Both the position numbers and the translations under genes were made by a program. The notes under the pieces are model-generated. The model was not told the origin of the DNA and made no database searches. It saw only the letters and a list, made by a program, of their open reading frames with translations. Of a DNA stretch of 64,000 nucleotides, positions 32,255 to 41,111 are shown in pieces. Source of the stretch: Roseburia hominis (lineage in GTDB: Bacteria; Bacillota; Clostridia; Lachnospirales; Lachnospiraceae); NCBI GenBank assembly GCA_040702975.1, contig CP159990.1:1984001-2048000 (forward strand). Reading direction: 5' to 3'. The first letter of the stretch is position 1. Each line of letters starts with the position of its first letter.

Positions 32255-33493
32255 ATGATGTGGAAAAAAGGAAAAGAGACAAGGGGCCTTTTGTATGGAA
32301 TATCTGCCGTCTGCGTGCTTGCTTTGCTTTTGGCTTATGGTATTTCCAATATTTTGGCAAAGGACTTTCAGAGAGAAATGATCACACACGACTACGGCGT
32401 AGCGGGCTATCTCGTAAATCATACGGATTCGCTTGAAATTTCAGCGTTTACCGCTGCAAAAAGCACAGAGGATATAGCATACGGAAGCAGCCTTCTATCA
32501 TCTATCGGATATGATGAAACTGCCCCCATTCATCTGCTGCCCGAAGTTTCCTCTTATCGTAATAGGGTCATGCTTTCTCTCTCCCTGCTACTGCTGTTTG
32601 TTTTTGGTACTATATACCTGCTGTTATTTTCCTATTTGCGCCGACAGCACAAGACCATACAGAAAGCAGAAAATTCTATTCGTGATTTTTTGGACGGGAA
32701 TACCATGTCACGCATAGAAAGTGCGGAAACTGGGGATTGGTATAGTCTTTTCCATAAGATCAACGAGCTTTCCTCTATTTTGTCGGCTCATGCAGAAAAT
32801 GAACGGCAGACAAAAGAATTTTTGCAGGATATTATATCTGATGTATCACATCAAATAAAAACGCCCCTTTCTGCCTTAAAAATGTATCAGGAGATTATGG
32901 ATAACCGGCGTTCCGATACAGAAGCCATTAGCAGCTTTTCCGGGAAGTCTTTGAGAGAAATTAAGCGAATTGAGGATGTTGTTTATACTCTATTGAAATT
33001 GGCCCAGCTTGACGCAGGAATTATCCAAATGAAAAAAACGCATGAGAATATTTCTGCTCTTATGCAAGATGTTTTAGAGCGATTTGAAATGTTGGCCGAG
33101 CAGGAAAGTAAAACGATAACCTTATCCGGGGAGGCAGATGTTACCCTTTTCTGCGACGCATTATGGATCTCGGAGGCACTTGGAAACCTTGTAAAAAATG
33201 CCTTAGAACATACTGCGGCAGGAGGTCAAATCAGCATACGCTGGGAGCAAAATGCTTTGATGACGCAGATTGTGATAGAGGACAATGGAACGGGCATACA
33301 TCCAGAGGACTTGTATAATATCTTTAAGAGATTTTATCGCAGTCGGTTTTCACAGAATACCCACGGCATTGGTTTAGGACTGCCTCTTGCAAAAACGATC
33401 GTAGAAATCCACGGGGGAACCATTTCCGTAACCAGCAAGCTCGATGTGGGAACTGTGTTTACCTTGAATTTTTATAACCTTACAGATAAGTAA
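32255..33493 (+). CDS. membrane sensor histidine kinase
   Basis: A 412-residue kinase with two transmembrane helices (about 11-32 and 103-126) enclosing a roughly 70-residue external loop. HisKA carries H199 (ISDVSHQIKTPLSAL). The ATPase domain has N (GNLVKNALEHT), DNGTGI and HGIGLGLPLAK. The short external loop suggests that the transporter may help sensing, as in BceS-type systems, although this kinase has a longer loop than BceS. It is the partner of the preceding regulator. Confidence 0.88.
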   Translation: MMWKKGKETRGLLYGISAVCVLALLLAYGISNILAKDFQREMITHDYGVAGYLVNHTDSLEISAFTAAKSTEDIAYGSSLLSSIGYDETAPIHLLPEVSSYRNRVMLSLSLLLLFVFGTIYLLLFSYLRRQHKTIQKAENSIRDFLDGNTMSRIESAETGDWYSLFHKINELSSILSAHAENERQTKEFLQDIISDVSHQIKTPLSALKMYQEIMDNRRSDTEAISSFSGKSLREIKRIEDVVYTLLKLAQLDAGIIQMKKTHENISALMQDVLERFEMLAEQESKTITLSGEADVTLFCDALWISEALGNLVKNALEHTAAGGQISIRWEQNALMTQIVIEDNGTGIHPEDLYNIFKRFYRSRFSQNTHGIGLGLPLAKTIVEIHGGTISVTSKLDVGTVFTLNFYNLTDK

Positions 33494-33532
33494 GATAGAT
33501 GTCACCGGGAAGTAAGTTGGAGGAGGTATCAT
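33490..33532 (+). promoter_or_regulatory. regulator-type direct repeat and -10 box before the ABC ATPase
   Basis: GTAAG at 33490 and again at 33512 (22 bp apart, two helical turns) lie in AGTAAGATAGATGTCAC...GTAAG, followed after 10 bp by TATCAT (33527-33532). There is no -35 box. The same arrangement recurs at 36629 before the phosphoesterase gene. This is the layout of an OmpR-type activated promoter; the regulator at 31570 is the likely binder. Confidence 0.6.
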
Positions 33533-33555
33533 GTATTTGTAAGGAGGTACTGACT

Positions 33556-34239
33556 ATGAATATTCTTGAAGTACAAGACCTGTGCAAAACCTATGGCACG
33601 GGCGAAACAGAAGTCAATGCACTGAACCATGTGTCCTTTTCCGTGCGGAAAGGTGAGTTTATCGCTATTGTCGGTGAATCTGGTTCGGGCAAAAGCACGT
33701 TATTGAATGTTGTTGGGGCATTGGACAATCCCACATCAGGAAAGGTCTGGATTGATGGAAGGGATATTTTTTCCATGTCCGAAAAGAAGCTCACTGTATT
33801 TCGTCGGCAACACATCGGCTTTATTTTCCAGTCATTCAATTTGATACCCGAATTGAATGTGGAGCAGAATATCACATTTCCGCTTTTGTTGGATTATAAA
33901 AAGCCGGATCAGAAATATATAAATGAGCTGCTGAGCGTTTTAGGATTGATAGAACGCAGAAACCATTTACCCAGCCAGCTATCTGGAGGACAGCAGCAGC
34001 GTGTGGCGATTGGTCGGGCCTTGGCTACTCGTCCAGCCTTAATTATGGCCGATGAACCAACAGGAAATCTCGACAGCAAGAACAGTCAGGAGGTAATAGC
34101 TCTCCTGCAATCCATGTCGCAAAAGTATCAGCAGACGATTTTGATGATTACCCACAATGAAAATCATGCAAGTGCCGCTGACCGTGTTTTCCGTATGTCG
34201 GATGGCGTACTGAAGGATTTGGGGGTGTCGTCACGGTGA
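33556..34239 (+). CDS. ABC transporter ATP-binding protein (MacB/BceA-like)
   Basis: A 227-residue ATPase starting [20 protein letters not shown]. Walker A is [10 protein letters not shown], the Q-loop is [11 protein letters not shown], the signature is [15 protein letters not shown] and Walker B is [20 protein letters not shown] lies eight bases before the ATG at 33556. Its stop codon overlaps the GTG of the permease gene (GTGA). Together they should form a peptide-antibiotic sensing or detoxifying transporter. Confidence 0.9.
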   Translation: MNILEVQDLCKTYGTGETEVNALNHVSFSVRKGEFIAIVGESGSGKSTLLNVVGALDNPTSGKVWIDGRDIFSMSEKKLTVFRRQHIGFIFQSFNLIPELNVEQNITFPLLLDYKKPDQKYINELLSVLGLIERRNHLPSQLSGGQQQRVAIGRALATRPALIMADEPTGNLDSKNSQEVIALLQSMSQKYQQTILMITHNENHASAADRVFRMSDGVLKDLGVSSR

Positions 34240-36563
34240 AAAGCTATCTTGATCTTGTCCCTCAATATGAAAAAGTACACCGAAAAAACAGCAGAATATC
34301 CGTCCTTTGTATTGTTATTTCAGTTCTGCTGGTAACGACAATCTTTAGTATGGCAGATATGGCTCTCCGTGCGCAAAAAGGCTATTTTATAAAAACAAAT
34401 GGAGAATATCATATCAGCTTAAAGGATATTGACGAGCAAACCGCTGAAATGGCAGGTTCAAGGATTGATGTTTCAGTATGTGGATGGACATATCAGGGCA
34501 GCACCGGGATGATCGGGGAAAAACCTGTAATTTTTGCCGGAGCAAATGAAAATGCTTTTTCCTCTTTGACAGAAATGAATATGCAAAGCGGGGTATATCC
34601 CGCACAGGCGGATGAAGCGTTGCTCAATCAAGCGGCTTTAGAGCAATCAGGTCTGGCCGTTGGCGACACGGTTACTGTTACGGTGCCGGATGGTTCCAGG
34701 AAGGATTACCTAATTACCGGGGTACTCGAAAATATGGGAAGCCTGCTTAAAGCGGATGTGTACGGCATGGTATTAACCGAAGATGGGTTTCGTGAGATTG
34801 CCGATAAAAATGCAAAGGAAGGAAGTACCTTTCGTATTCAGTTCAAAAGTGGTGTAAATATTCAGGCAGCTATCCGGCAGATCAAAGAGGCATACGGACT
34901 GAATGATGGTCAGGTTGCAGAGAATGCGGCGTTGTTGGGCTTAATGGGCCAAAGTGAAAACAGCACCATGCAATCCCTTTACATTGTAGCGGCCTTTCTT
35001 GTCCTTTTGGTGCTGATTGCGGGTACAGTAATGATTGCCGCCAGCTTCAACACAAATGTTCTTGAGAGAGTTCAATTCTATGGGCTGCTGCGGTGCCTGG
35101 GCGCTTCTAAAAAGCAGGTGAAGCACTTTGTAATTTTGCAGGGATTACGGCAAAGTATGAAAGCGGTGCCGTTTGGCCTGATTATTGGTCAAATCCTTAC
35201 ATGGTGCGCTTGCCTGTTACTGAAATCTATCAGCGGGGAGCGATTTTCTGAAATCCCCCTCTTTCAATTCAGCATAGTCGGATTGATTGTCGGAACAGTG
35301 ATCGGTTTCCTAATCGTACTTCTTGCCTCTTTGTCACCGGCAAAGAAAGCGGCAAAGGTATCGCCTGTAACTGCTATCAGCGGAAATACACAGCTTACAC
35401 AGAATAAAAAGGCGGCAAATACGAAGCTGTTCCGTGTAGAAACCAGTATGGGAATTTTCCATGCGTTATCCGTCAAGAAAAATATGTTCCTTATGACCTG
35501 TTCCTTTGCTATCAGCATTATGATGTTCCTGTCGTTTCAAGTCATGGTTACTTTTTTGGATCAGGGAATGCCTGCTCTTGCCCCCTCTGCTGCAGATGTG
35601 TCTATTGCTATGGGAGCCACCTCATTAGACAGGACATTGAGTGATGAAATCAGCAAGGTAGATGGGGTTGATAAAGTGTTTGGCAGAATGGAACAAACGG
35701 GCGTATCTGCTTCTTATGGGAGTGACACAGGCACATTTACATTGGTTTCTTATACCGACAAGCAATTCCAATGGGCGAAGCAGGATTTGAACAAGGGGAG
35801 TATTACATCGGTCCAGAACGAAAACGGATACGCACTGATAACCTATCGTGACGGGCTTAATTGGAATGTTGGCGATACTGTAACGCTCCATACTTCCGCA
35901 GGCGATAAGCAGATAACAATAGGCGGAATAGTAACTACTACCAATGCAGCGAATAGTGCCGGCAGTTATGGCTATATGATCTGTTCCGAACAAACATTTA
36001 TTGAAATCGCCGGGGATTTAGGATATACAACCATTGACGTGCAGCTTACTAATGCGGGGGATGACAATACGGTTTCTGCAATACGCGGTCTAATTCCGGC
36101 TGATAGCAATGTATCGGATAAACGCCTGACAAATTCCGAAGCACAAAGCTCTTATTATACGGGAGCCGTGTTTATTTATGGTTTCCTCATTATCATTGCT
36201 TTAATTACTGTGTTCAATATTTTTAACAGCATGAACGCAAGCGTCGCCTCACGGACGAAGCAATATGGTATTATGCGCTCTATTGGCATGGGAGCAAACC
36301 AGCTCTACAAGATGATAGCAGCCGAGGCATTTACCTATGCCATACTTGGATGTGCGGTAGGATGTGCTTTAGGTTTACCGTTGAATAGAGCAATGTTCCA
36401 GTTCCTGATTGCGGATAAGTGGGGTGTTGGGTGGACAGTTCCAATAGCTTCACTTTTGCTGATTGTCTTGCTTTGCCTCATTTCGGCGGCAATCGCGATT
36501 AGGCGGCCTATAAAGCAAATCAGTAAAATGGCTATTGTAGATACAATTAAGCTCCAACAATAA
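34236..36563 (+). CDS. FtsX-family ABC permease
   Basis: A 775-residue permease with a GTG start overlapping the ATPase stop. It has an N-terminal transmembrane helix, a large external domain (about 45-240), three helices, a second helix near 415, a second external domain and three more helices, that is, two FtsX units. This is the MacB/LolC-like build rather than the 10-helix BceB pattern. It likely removes or senses lipid II-targeting peptides. It ends before a strong terminator. Confidence 0.87.
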   Translation: MKSYLDLVPQYEKVHRKNSRISVLCIVISVLLVTTIFSMADMALRAQKGYFIKTNGEYHISLKDIDEQTAEMAGSRIDVSVCGWTYQGSTGMIGEKPVIFAGANENAFSSLTEMNMQSGVYPAQADEALLNQAALEQSGLAVGDTVTVTVPDGSRKDYLITGVLENMGSLLKADVYGMVLTEDGFREIADKNAKEGSTFRIQFKSGVNIQAAIRQIKEAYGLNDGQVAENAALLGLMGQSENSTMQSLYIVAAFLVLLVLIAGTVMIAASFNTNVLERVQFYGLLRCLGASKKQVKHFVILQGLRQSMKAVPFGLIIGQILTWCACLLLKSISGERFSEIPLFQFSIVGLIVGTVIGFLIVLLASLSPAKKAAKVSPVTAISGNTQLTQNKKAANTKLFRVETSMGIFHALSVKKNMFLMTCSFAISIMMFLSFQVMVTFLDQGMPALAPSAADVSIAMGATSLDRTLSDEISKVDGVDKVFGRMEQTGVSASYGSDTGTFTLVSYTDKQFQWAKQDLNKGSITSVQNENGYALITYRDGLNWNVGDTVTLHTSAGDKQITIGGIVTTTNAANSAGSYGYMICSEQTFIEIAGDLGYTTIDVQLTNAGDDNTVSAIRGLIPADSNVSDKRLTNSEAQSSYYTGAVFIYGFLIIIALITVFNIFNSMNASVASRTKQYGIMRSIGMGANQLYKMIAAEAFTYAILGCAVGCALGLPLNRAMFQFLIADKWGVGWTVPIASLLLIVLLCLISAAIAIRRPIKQISKMAIVDTIKLQQ

Positions 36564-36574
36564 TTACTTCAAGA

Positions 36575-36609
36575 GCTGGCCTACAACTTTTCAGTAGGCC
36601 AGCTTTTTT
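36575..36609 (+). terminator. rho-independent terminator after the permease gene
   Basis: A 10-bp perfect stem, GCTGGCCTAC (36575-36584) with GTAGGCCAGC (36594-36603), is followed by six T residues. It ends the 31389-36563 operon. Confidence 0.9.
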
Positions 36610-36611
36610 GT

Positions 36612-36670
36612 ACCTATCTTACAAATGAGTAAGATAGGTGTCACTTGGATGTAAGGAGCATCGCGTAAAA
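36612..36670 (+). promoter_or_regulatory. regulator-type direct repeat and promoter of the phosphoesterase gene
   Basis: GTAAG at 36629 and 36651 (22 bp apart) lie within AGTAAGATAGGTGTCAC, nearly identical to the site at 33490. TAAAAT (36665-36670) follows nine bases later. The first half-site is also part of a palindrome, ACCTATCTTAC...GTAAGATAGGT (36612-36639). No -35 box is present, which fits an activated promoter. Confidence 0.6.
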
Positions 36671-36771
36671 TGTTAATGGGAAAATATAACGGGAAACGAT
36701 GAAATTTGAGAACACATACAGAACGTATGGAAGTTTGAAATTTGTTTATCTCATTCTGAAAGGTGGCTCTT

Positions 36772-37647
36772 ATGAAAAGAAATAACTCTAAAAAGAAAAA
36801 AGCGCTTTTCCTATGTCTCGGACTAATAAGTGCCACTCTTGTTTTTTGGACTATATGGGGCAACACGGCACTGATGGTAAGTGAGATTTTAATTTCCAGT
36901 GACCGCTTGCCAACTTCTTTTTCTGGCTACCGTATCGCCCATGTGTCCGATCTTCACAATACAGAGTTTGGCGAAGATAACGTAACCCTGCTACAAATGC
37001 TGTCCGAGAGCCAGCCGGATATTATCGTGATAACCGGCGATCTTATAGATGCCCAACATACAGATATAGAAATTGCGCTTAGCTTCACACAAGAAGCTAT
37101 GAAAATTGCACCGACTTACTATGTAACAGGCAACCATGAGGCAAGCAGCTCTCAATATAACACTTTGAAAATCGGGCTTAAAGATGCGGGCGTTACCGTA
37201 CTGGAGGACGGAATTATCTATTTAGAGCGGGGCGATGATGTAATAGCACTTCTTGGATTAGCTGATCCGAATTATACCATTAAGGGAGATTTGTTCGGTG
37301 AAACCCCTGCAATGGTTAGCACAAAGCTGAAGAATATGCTCGAACAGGACAATGTGTATTCTGTTCTGCTCTCACATAGGCCAGAGCTATTTGAAACCTA
37401 TGCTGCCTGCGGTGTTGACTTGGTATTAAGCGGTCATGCTCATGGCGGACAGTTCCGACTGCCATTTGTCGGGGGACTGATTGCGCCAGACCAAGGGCTG
37501 TTCCCCAAATATGACGCTGGCCTTTACACTGACGGCAATACAAACATGATCGTGAGCCGTGGGCTGGGTAATAGTGTAATCCCCATCCGATTTAACAATC
37601 GCCCGGAGATTATTCTGATCGAGTTGCAGGCAGGTGATACAGTGTGA
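36772..37647 (+). CDS. membrane-anchored metallophosphoesterase (YkuE/YaeI-like)
   Basis: A 291-residue protein with one N-terminal membrane anchor (about 11-33). The calcineurin-type metal ligands are present: D60 and H62 (HVSDLHNTEFG), D90 (VITGDLID), N121 and H122 (VTGNHEASS), SHRPE and GHAHGGQ. GAAAGGTGG precedes the ATG at 36772. Related enzymes act on UDP-sugar or phospholipid head groups outside the cell. Its promoter site matches that of the peptide ABC operon, so it may modify the envelope in the same response. Confidence 0.88.
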   Translation: MKRNNSKKKKALFLCLGLISATLVFWTIWGNTALMVSEILISSDRLPTSFSGYRIAHVSDLHNTEFGEDNVTLLQMLSESQPDIIVITGDLIDAQHTDIEIALSFTQEAMKIAPTYYVTGNHEASSSQYNTLKIGLKDAGVTVLEDGIIYLERGDDVIALLGLADPNYTIKGDLFGETPAMVSTKLKNMLEQDNVYSVLLSHRPELFETYAACGVDLVLSGHAHGGQFRLPFVGGLIAPDQGLFPKYDAGLYTDGNTNMIVSRGLGNSVIPIRFNNRPEIILIELQAGDTV

Positions 37648-37648
37648 A

Positions 37649-37813
37649 ATGAAAAAGAAAGCTGTTAGAAAAGTTTTGTCTTACGCTGTTCTAAGTGTTG
37701 GTATAGGATTCATTGGAATACTGCTAATACCTACTGATATTTTGTTTTTGCTGATATATGCAGCATGGAGCATTACCGATAGGATTCTTCGCTTGTTAGA
37801 AAAAAACACATAA
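37649..37813 (+). CDS. small membrane protein
   Basis: A 54-residue peptide (MKKKAVRKVLSYAVLSVGIG, then a hydrophobic stretch FIGILLIPTDILFLLIYAA and a charged tail). It starts two bases after the phosphoesterase stop codon and is probably cotranscribed. The ribosome binding site is weak. One or two transmembrane helices are expected. The function is unknown. Confidence 0.55.
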   Translation: MKKKAVRKVLSYAVLSVGIGFIGILLIPTDILFLLIYAAWSITDRILRLLEKNT

Positions 37814-37831
37814 GAATAGATGGAGGGTGTA

Positions 37832-38182
37832 ATGAAAACATTTCTGATTGTGGATGATAATGAAGAATTTTTAGGGCTTTTGTCCCTTGTTTTGCAGCGA
37901 CACTTCAAAATCTATAAGGCCACGGGAGTACAAGATGCAGTCAAATTACTTGAAAGTATTGCAGTCGATGCTATTTGCTCAGACTACAATATGCGCGACG
38001 GTACAGGCTTAGAGCTTCTTAAAATGTTACGCCAACAGGACAGAAAAATCCCTTTTATGCTTATGTCTGCCAGTGACGATAGATACCTTACAAATGAGGC
38101 ACAAAGTTGGGGAGCTTCGTTCTGCTGCAAAACTGACTATGACCTGATTGCAAAAATCAAGGGTCTGGCAAATGAGGTGTAA
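37832..38182 (+). CDS. stand-alone receiver domain protein
   Basis: A 116-residue CheY-like receiver (MKTFLIVDDNEEFLGLLSLV) with acidic pair D8-D9, phospho-acceptor D51 (AICSDYNMRDG) and S/A-rich switch MSASD. The conserved Lys is present (CCKTD), but the following Pro is missing. There is no output domain. TGGAGGGTG precedes the start. The next gene is a DNA-binding domain without a receiver, so the two may work as a split regulator. Confidence 0.75.
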   Translation: MKTFLIVDDNEEFLGLLSLVLQRHFKIYKATGVQDAVKLLESIAVDAICSDYNMRDGTGLELLKMLRQQDRKIPFMLMSASDDRYLTNEAQSWGASFCCKTDYDLIAKIKGLANEV

Positions 38183-38231
38183 ACTGATTATTTGCCGAAA
38201 AATCAGGAGGTGATGACATGGGAAAATAGCA

Positions 38232-38714
38232 ATGCTCGATGTATCAGAGAGCGGACGGCAAATTGGTGAAAAGTTGTTTGCTGTTCTTAATTCAGAGCAG
38301 AAAAAGGAATTAACGCAGTATATTTTTGAGCGGGATAGTCAAAGCGATATAGATAATCCTATTGTCATTATCCCAAATCACGATCCACGGGAACATCAAG
38401 AACGCCCTTTGACTAAGATACACGAAGGCGACCTCTATTTTTGTCTGGAACAGCGAATGGTTTGTGTCCGCAGCCAGGAAGTTGAATTGACTGCAAAGGA
38501 ATTTGACATACTCGCTCTATTGATAATGAACCCTAAGCGTGTATTCACCTATGAAATGATTATAGACATCGTATGGCATGAGGACTGCGACTATTATTCC
38601 CGGAAAGCCATCAACAACCATGTCAGTAACCTTCGTAAAAAGCTCAAAGTTGAGCCGGATGTGCCTGATTACATTAAGAGCGTTCACAGCGTTGGCTATA
38701 AATTTGATATTTGA
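38232..38714 (+). CDS. winged-helix DNA-binding protein without receiver, start disturbed
   Basis: A 160-residue protein with an N-terminal helical region and a C-terminal OmpR-type winged helix (LTAKEFDILALLIMNPKRVF, RKAINNHVSNLRKKLK, VHSVGYKFDI). The strong site AGGAGGTGATG at 38206 serves an ATG at 38218 that reads only MGK and stops, because an A run appears one base short. With one more A the protein would start MGKIAMLDVSES. The internal ATG at 38232 may be used weakly. Confidence 0.75.
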   Translation: MLDVSESGRQIGEKLFAVLNSEQKKELTQYIFERDSQSDIDNPIVIIPNHDPREHQERPLTKIHEGDLYFCLEQRMVCVRSQEVELTAKEFDILALLIMNPKRVFTYEMIIDIVWHEDCDYYSRKAINNHVSNLRKKLKVEPDVPDYIKSVHSVGYKFDI

Positions 38715-38863
38715 CGATTTGTGGCGAATTTAAGATGAATGTCATTTAGCCGGTCGGTATGTGACGAAACTTGCGATATTCCATGCTGAAAGCAGGAATT
38801 TTCGGGAAAATCAAAGGAAATCTCCCCGATATAATTCTCTCTAAAAAAGGAGGCAGATAACTA

Positions 38864-38965
38864 AACGTGTTTCCTGATGCTCCAAGTGCAGAAGCCTGGA
38901 CGGTGGAACCGAGTCTGGAAGATTTATTCTTATATCATTTTGGCGAAGAACAGGAGGAACAGTGA
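38864..38965 (+). pseudogene. ABC ATPase C-terminal stub
   Basis: After AAAGGAGGCAGATAA near 38845, where a start codon would be expected, the sequence continues in frame as NVFPDAPSAEAWTVEPSLED, then LFLYHFGEEQEEQ and a stop. This is the usual C-terminus of ATPases paired with ABC-2 permeases such as the next gene. The whole nucleotide-binding domain is deleted, leaving the permease without its ATPase. Confidence 0.7.
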
Positions 38966-38966
38966 T

Positions 38967-40193
38967 ATGCTCATTAAATATGAATTTTTAAAAATACTGC
39001 GTAAAAAATCGACCTTGATTGTAATGGCAATCAGCCTGATTTTAACAGGCTTTCTTTTCGGACTGCCTATTATGCAATTCCAAACCTATAATCAGAATGG
39101 TGTAATAAAAGGTTCAGCAGGTATTGCTTATGAAAAAGAGCAGTATGAAAAACTGTCTGTTCCGTTAACAGAAGAATATGTTACTAATGCAATAAAAGAA
39201 GTTCAGGAGCTTTTTGAAAATCCTGATAATGTCGGATATGACGGAAACGAGAAGTTTTTAATCGGTGATGCCTATTGGAATGGCATTGCACCAAAAGAAA
39301 AGCTGCTGAATATGATTGCAAGTACCTACAGTGCGCCGAATGAATTTTTAGCCTATAACGATCTTGCTGATTTGGATATAACAGACGGAGCGAATTTCTA
39401 TCAGGCAATGGAAGCGAAGAATAACGCATTACTGAATGCTTCGGCTCGTGAATTAACGGATAATCAAAAGGAATATTGGAGCAGTATGCAAAGCAAAGTT
39501 GATACACCGCTGCAATATGGATATTATGAAGGTTGGGATATCATTATAAGCAGTTTTGAACTGCTTATGTTTGCGATACTTGCTATCTGTATTGTAATTG
39601 CACCTGTTTTTGCAGATGAATACCAGACGGGAACGGATGCAGTAATTTTGTCTGCTAAGTATGGAAAAACAAAGCTTACGACGGCAAAAATCACAGCATC
39701 ACTTTTGTTCGCAACACTTGCTTTTGCACTCAATCTTATTGTTGCGTGCGGATTACCGCTTGCAGCATTTGGCACGGAAGGTTGGAATTTACCGCTTCAG
39801 ATTGCAAATACAACAGTTCCGTATTCTTTAACATTCCTTCAGGCAACGCTTATCAGCATCGGTGTAATCTATTTGGTACTGCTTGGAATGATTGGCTTAA
39901 CACTCTTTTTGTCATCAAAAATGAAAAGTCCTTATCTTGTACTTATTGTGCTTGTACCAGTGCTTTTCATACCTATGTTCCTTACACCAAATGGTACGAC
40001 AGGCGTATATAATTTGATTTTATTCTTGCTGCCATACCGTGCAACCATGCCGGAACTAGGCAAGTATATTTCCTATTCGTTCGGCGGTTTGGTTTTGGAT
40101 GCATTTTCTGTTAGGGCAATCTTGTACGCGTTGTTGACAGTAATTATGCTGCCGTTAGCAAGATTAGGCTTTAAGAAGCACCAGGTTGCATAA
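38967..40193 (+). CDS. ABC-2 type permease
   Basis: A 408-residue permease: an N-terminal helix (about 18-38), an external domain of about 140 residues and five or six C-terminal helices. AGGAGG lies nine bases before the ATG at 38967. The typical upstream ATPase is reduced to a stub. It may borrow another ATPase or be inactive. It is followed by a small anchored protein that probably belongs to the same unit. Confidence 0.8.
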   Translation: MLIKYEFLKILRKKSTLIVMAISLILTGFLFGLPIMQFQTYNQNGVIKGSAGIAYEKEQYEKLSVPLTEEYVTNAIKEVQELFENPDNVGYDGNEKFLIGDAYWNGIAPKEKLLNMIASTYSAPNEFLAYNDLADLDITDGANFYQAMEAKNNALLNASARELTDNQKEYWSSMQSKVDTPLQYGYYEGWDIIISSFELLMFAILAICIVIAPVFADEYQTGTDAVILSAKYGKTKLTTAKITASLLFATLAFALNLIVACGLPLAAFGTEGWNLPLQIANTTVPYSLTFLQATLISIGVIYLVLLGMIGLTLFLSSKMKSPYLVLIVLVPVLFIPMFLTPNGTTGVYNLILFLLPYRATMPELGKYISYSFGGLVLDAFSVRAILYALLTVIMLPLARLGFKKHQVA

Positions 40194-40205
40194 GGAGGTA
40201 AAAGG

Positions 40206-40577
40206 ATGAAAAAGAGAAAGTTAATGCTTATAGGTGTTATTGCTGTGGTGTTAATTGCTGTTTTAGGAATAGTTGCAGTAAGTCAGTCATCAAAAATGTC
40301 TGAAAGGTCATTTGACGCAGTTGTTCAGGAAGTTGTAACACAGAATGACGGCGAGGTTAGAATAATTGTTGAACGAACAACTGAAATCTATGGCGACCCG
40401 CTCAATTCTCTTGGCATCAGTGAAGATACAAAATTACTTGATGCAGACGGAAATGAAATATCAATTAAAGATTTTCGGCAAGATAGCAAAGTAACAGTAA
40501 AACTAAAAGATGCATTTACCGAAGAAACGCCATATTATTATCCGACTGTGTATGAGATAAAACTTACTAATCGTTAG
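40206..40577 (+). CDS. anchored extracytoplasmic small protein
   Basis: A 123-residue protein with one N-terminal helix (MKKRKLMLIGVIAVVLIAVL) and a soluble beta-rich domain outside (VVQEVVTQNDGEVRIIVERT, then SVKVTVKLKDAF-like strands). AGGAGGT precedes the ATG. It follows the ABC-2 permease by 12 bases and ends before a strong terminator. It may be an accessory protein of that transporter. The family was not recognised. Confidence 0.65.
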   Translation: MKKRKLMLIGVIAVVLIAVLGIVAVSQSSKMSERSFDAVVQEVVTQNDGEVRIIVERTTEIYGDPLNSLGISEDTKLLDADGNEISIKDFRQDSKVTVKLKDAFTEETPYYYPTVYEIKLTNR

Positions 40578-40588
40578 ATACCAAAAAA

Positions 40589-40636
40589 ACTGCTGCGCGA
40601 CGGCAAAAGAAAAAAGCCGTCGCGCAGCAGTCCTTT
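40589..40636 (+). terminator. strong rho-independent terminator
   Basis: A 16-bp stem, ACTGCTGCGCGACGGC with GCCGTCGCGCAGCAGT, is followed by CCTTTT. It ends the permease operon. Confidence 0.9.
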
Positions 40637-40740
40637 TAACATACCTATACGAACAGCGAAAGGTGGTAGTGACATGGGAAATTATCCGCTTTACTTAATT
40701 GGAGACATTCTAATTTGGCGGGAACAGAAACAACTTTTAT

Positions 40741-40950
40741 TCTCGCACCGTCCTGTCCTCTGCCGTTTCATATAAGGACTTCTCCGGGAAACTGTTGTAA
40801 CAGGGCGTGACCGTCAAGGAGAGCCGCGGGAGATTGAGTTACCTCACGCCGGACAGGTCGAAGCCCATAACCGCCCGGAAACTGGGTGATGATTTTGACC
40901 TTGCCGCCGTGTTGGAAACACTCACCCAATACTCATGTGCGATAAAGTAA
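40741..40950 (+). pseudogene. relaxase (mobilization nuclease) C-terminal remnant
   Basis: The frame reads KDFSGKLL, a TAA at 40798, then QGVTVKESRGRLSYLTPDRS and ITARKLGDDFDLAAVLETL before a stop at 40950. This is the central motif block of relaxases of Clostridia conjugative elements. The in-frame TAA probably replaces GAA. Together with the sigma-like and sortase fragments it shows that the island was carried by an integrative element. Confidence 0.75.
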
Positions 40951-41002
40951 CACACAAAAATTTGATAGGCAGGCAGTCCACTATTTCAAACTTCCCAATA
41001 CA

Positions 41003-41042
41003 GAAAAAGCGGAACAAACATAATCGTTTGCTCTGCTTTTTC
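41003..41042 (+). terminator. hairpin terminator before the gntR promoter
   Basis: AAAAAGC...ACAAAC pairs with GTTTG...GCTTTTT with small mismatches, giving an A run and a T run on either side. It could work in both directions. It lies directly before the -35 box of the following gene. Confidence 0.6.
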
Positions 41043-41044
41043 AA

Positions 41045-41073
41045 TTGACAACTGACTTATTGTGTGATATACT
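41045..41073 (+). promoter_or_regulatory. promoter of the gntR-ABC operon
   Basis: A consensus -35 TTGACA (41045-41050) is followed after 17 bp by TATACT (41068-41073), 39 bp before the TTG start of the regulator. Confidence 0.8.
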
Positions 41074-41111
41074 GTACTTGTCTATATGATACAGCAAAAG
41101 GCGGTGAGCAT

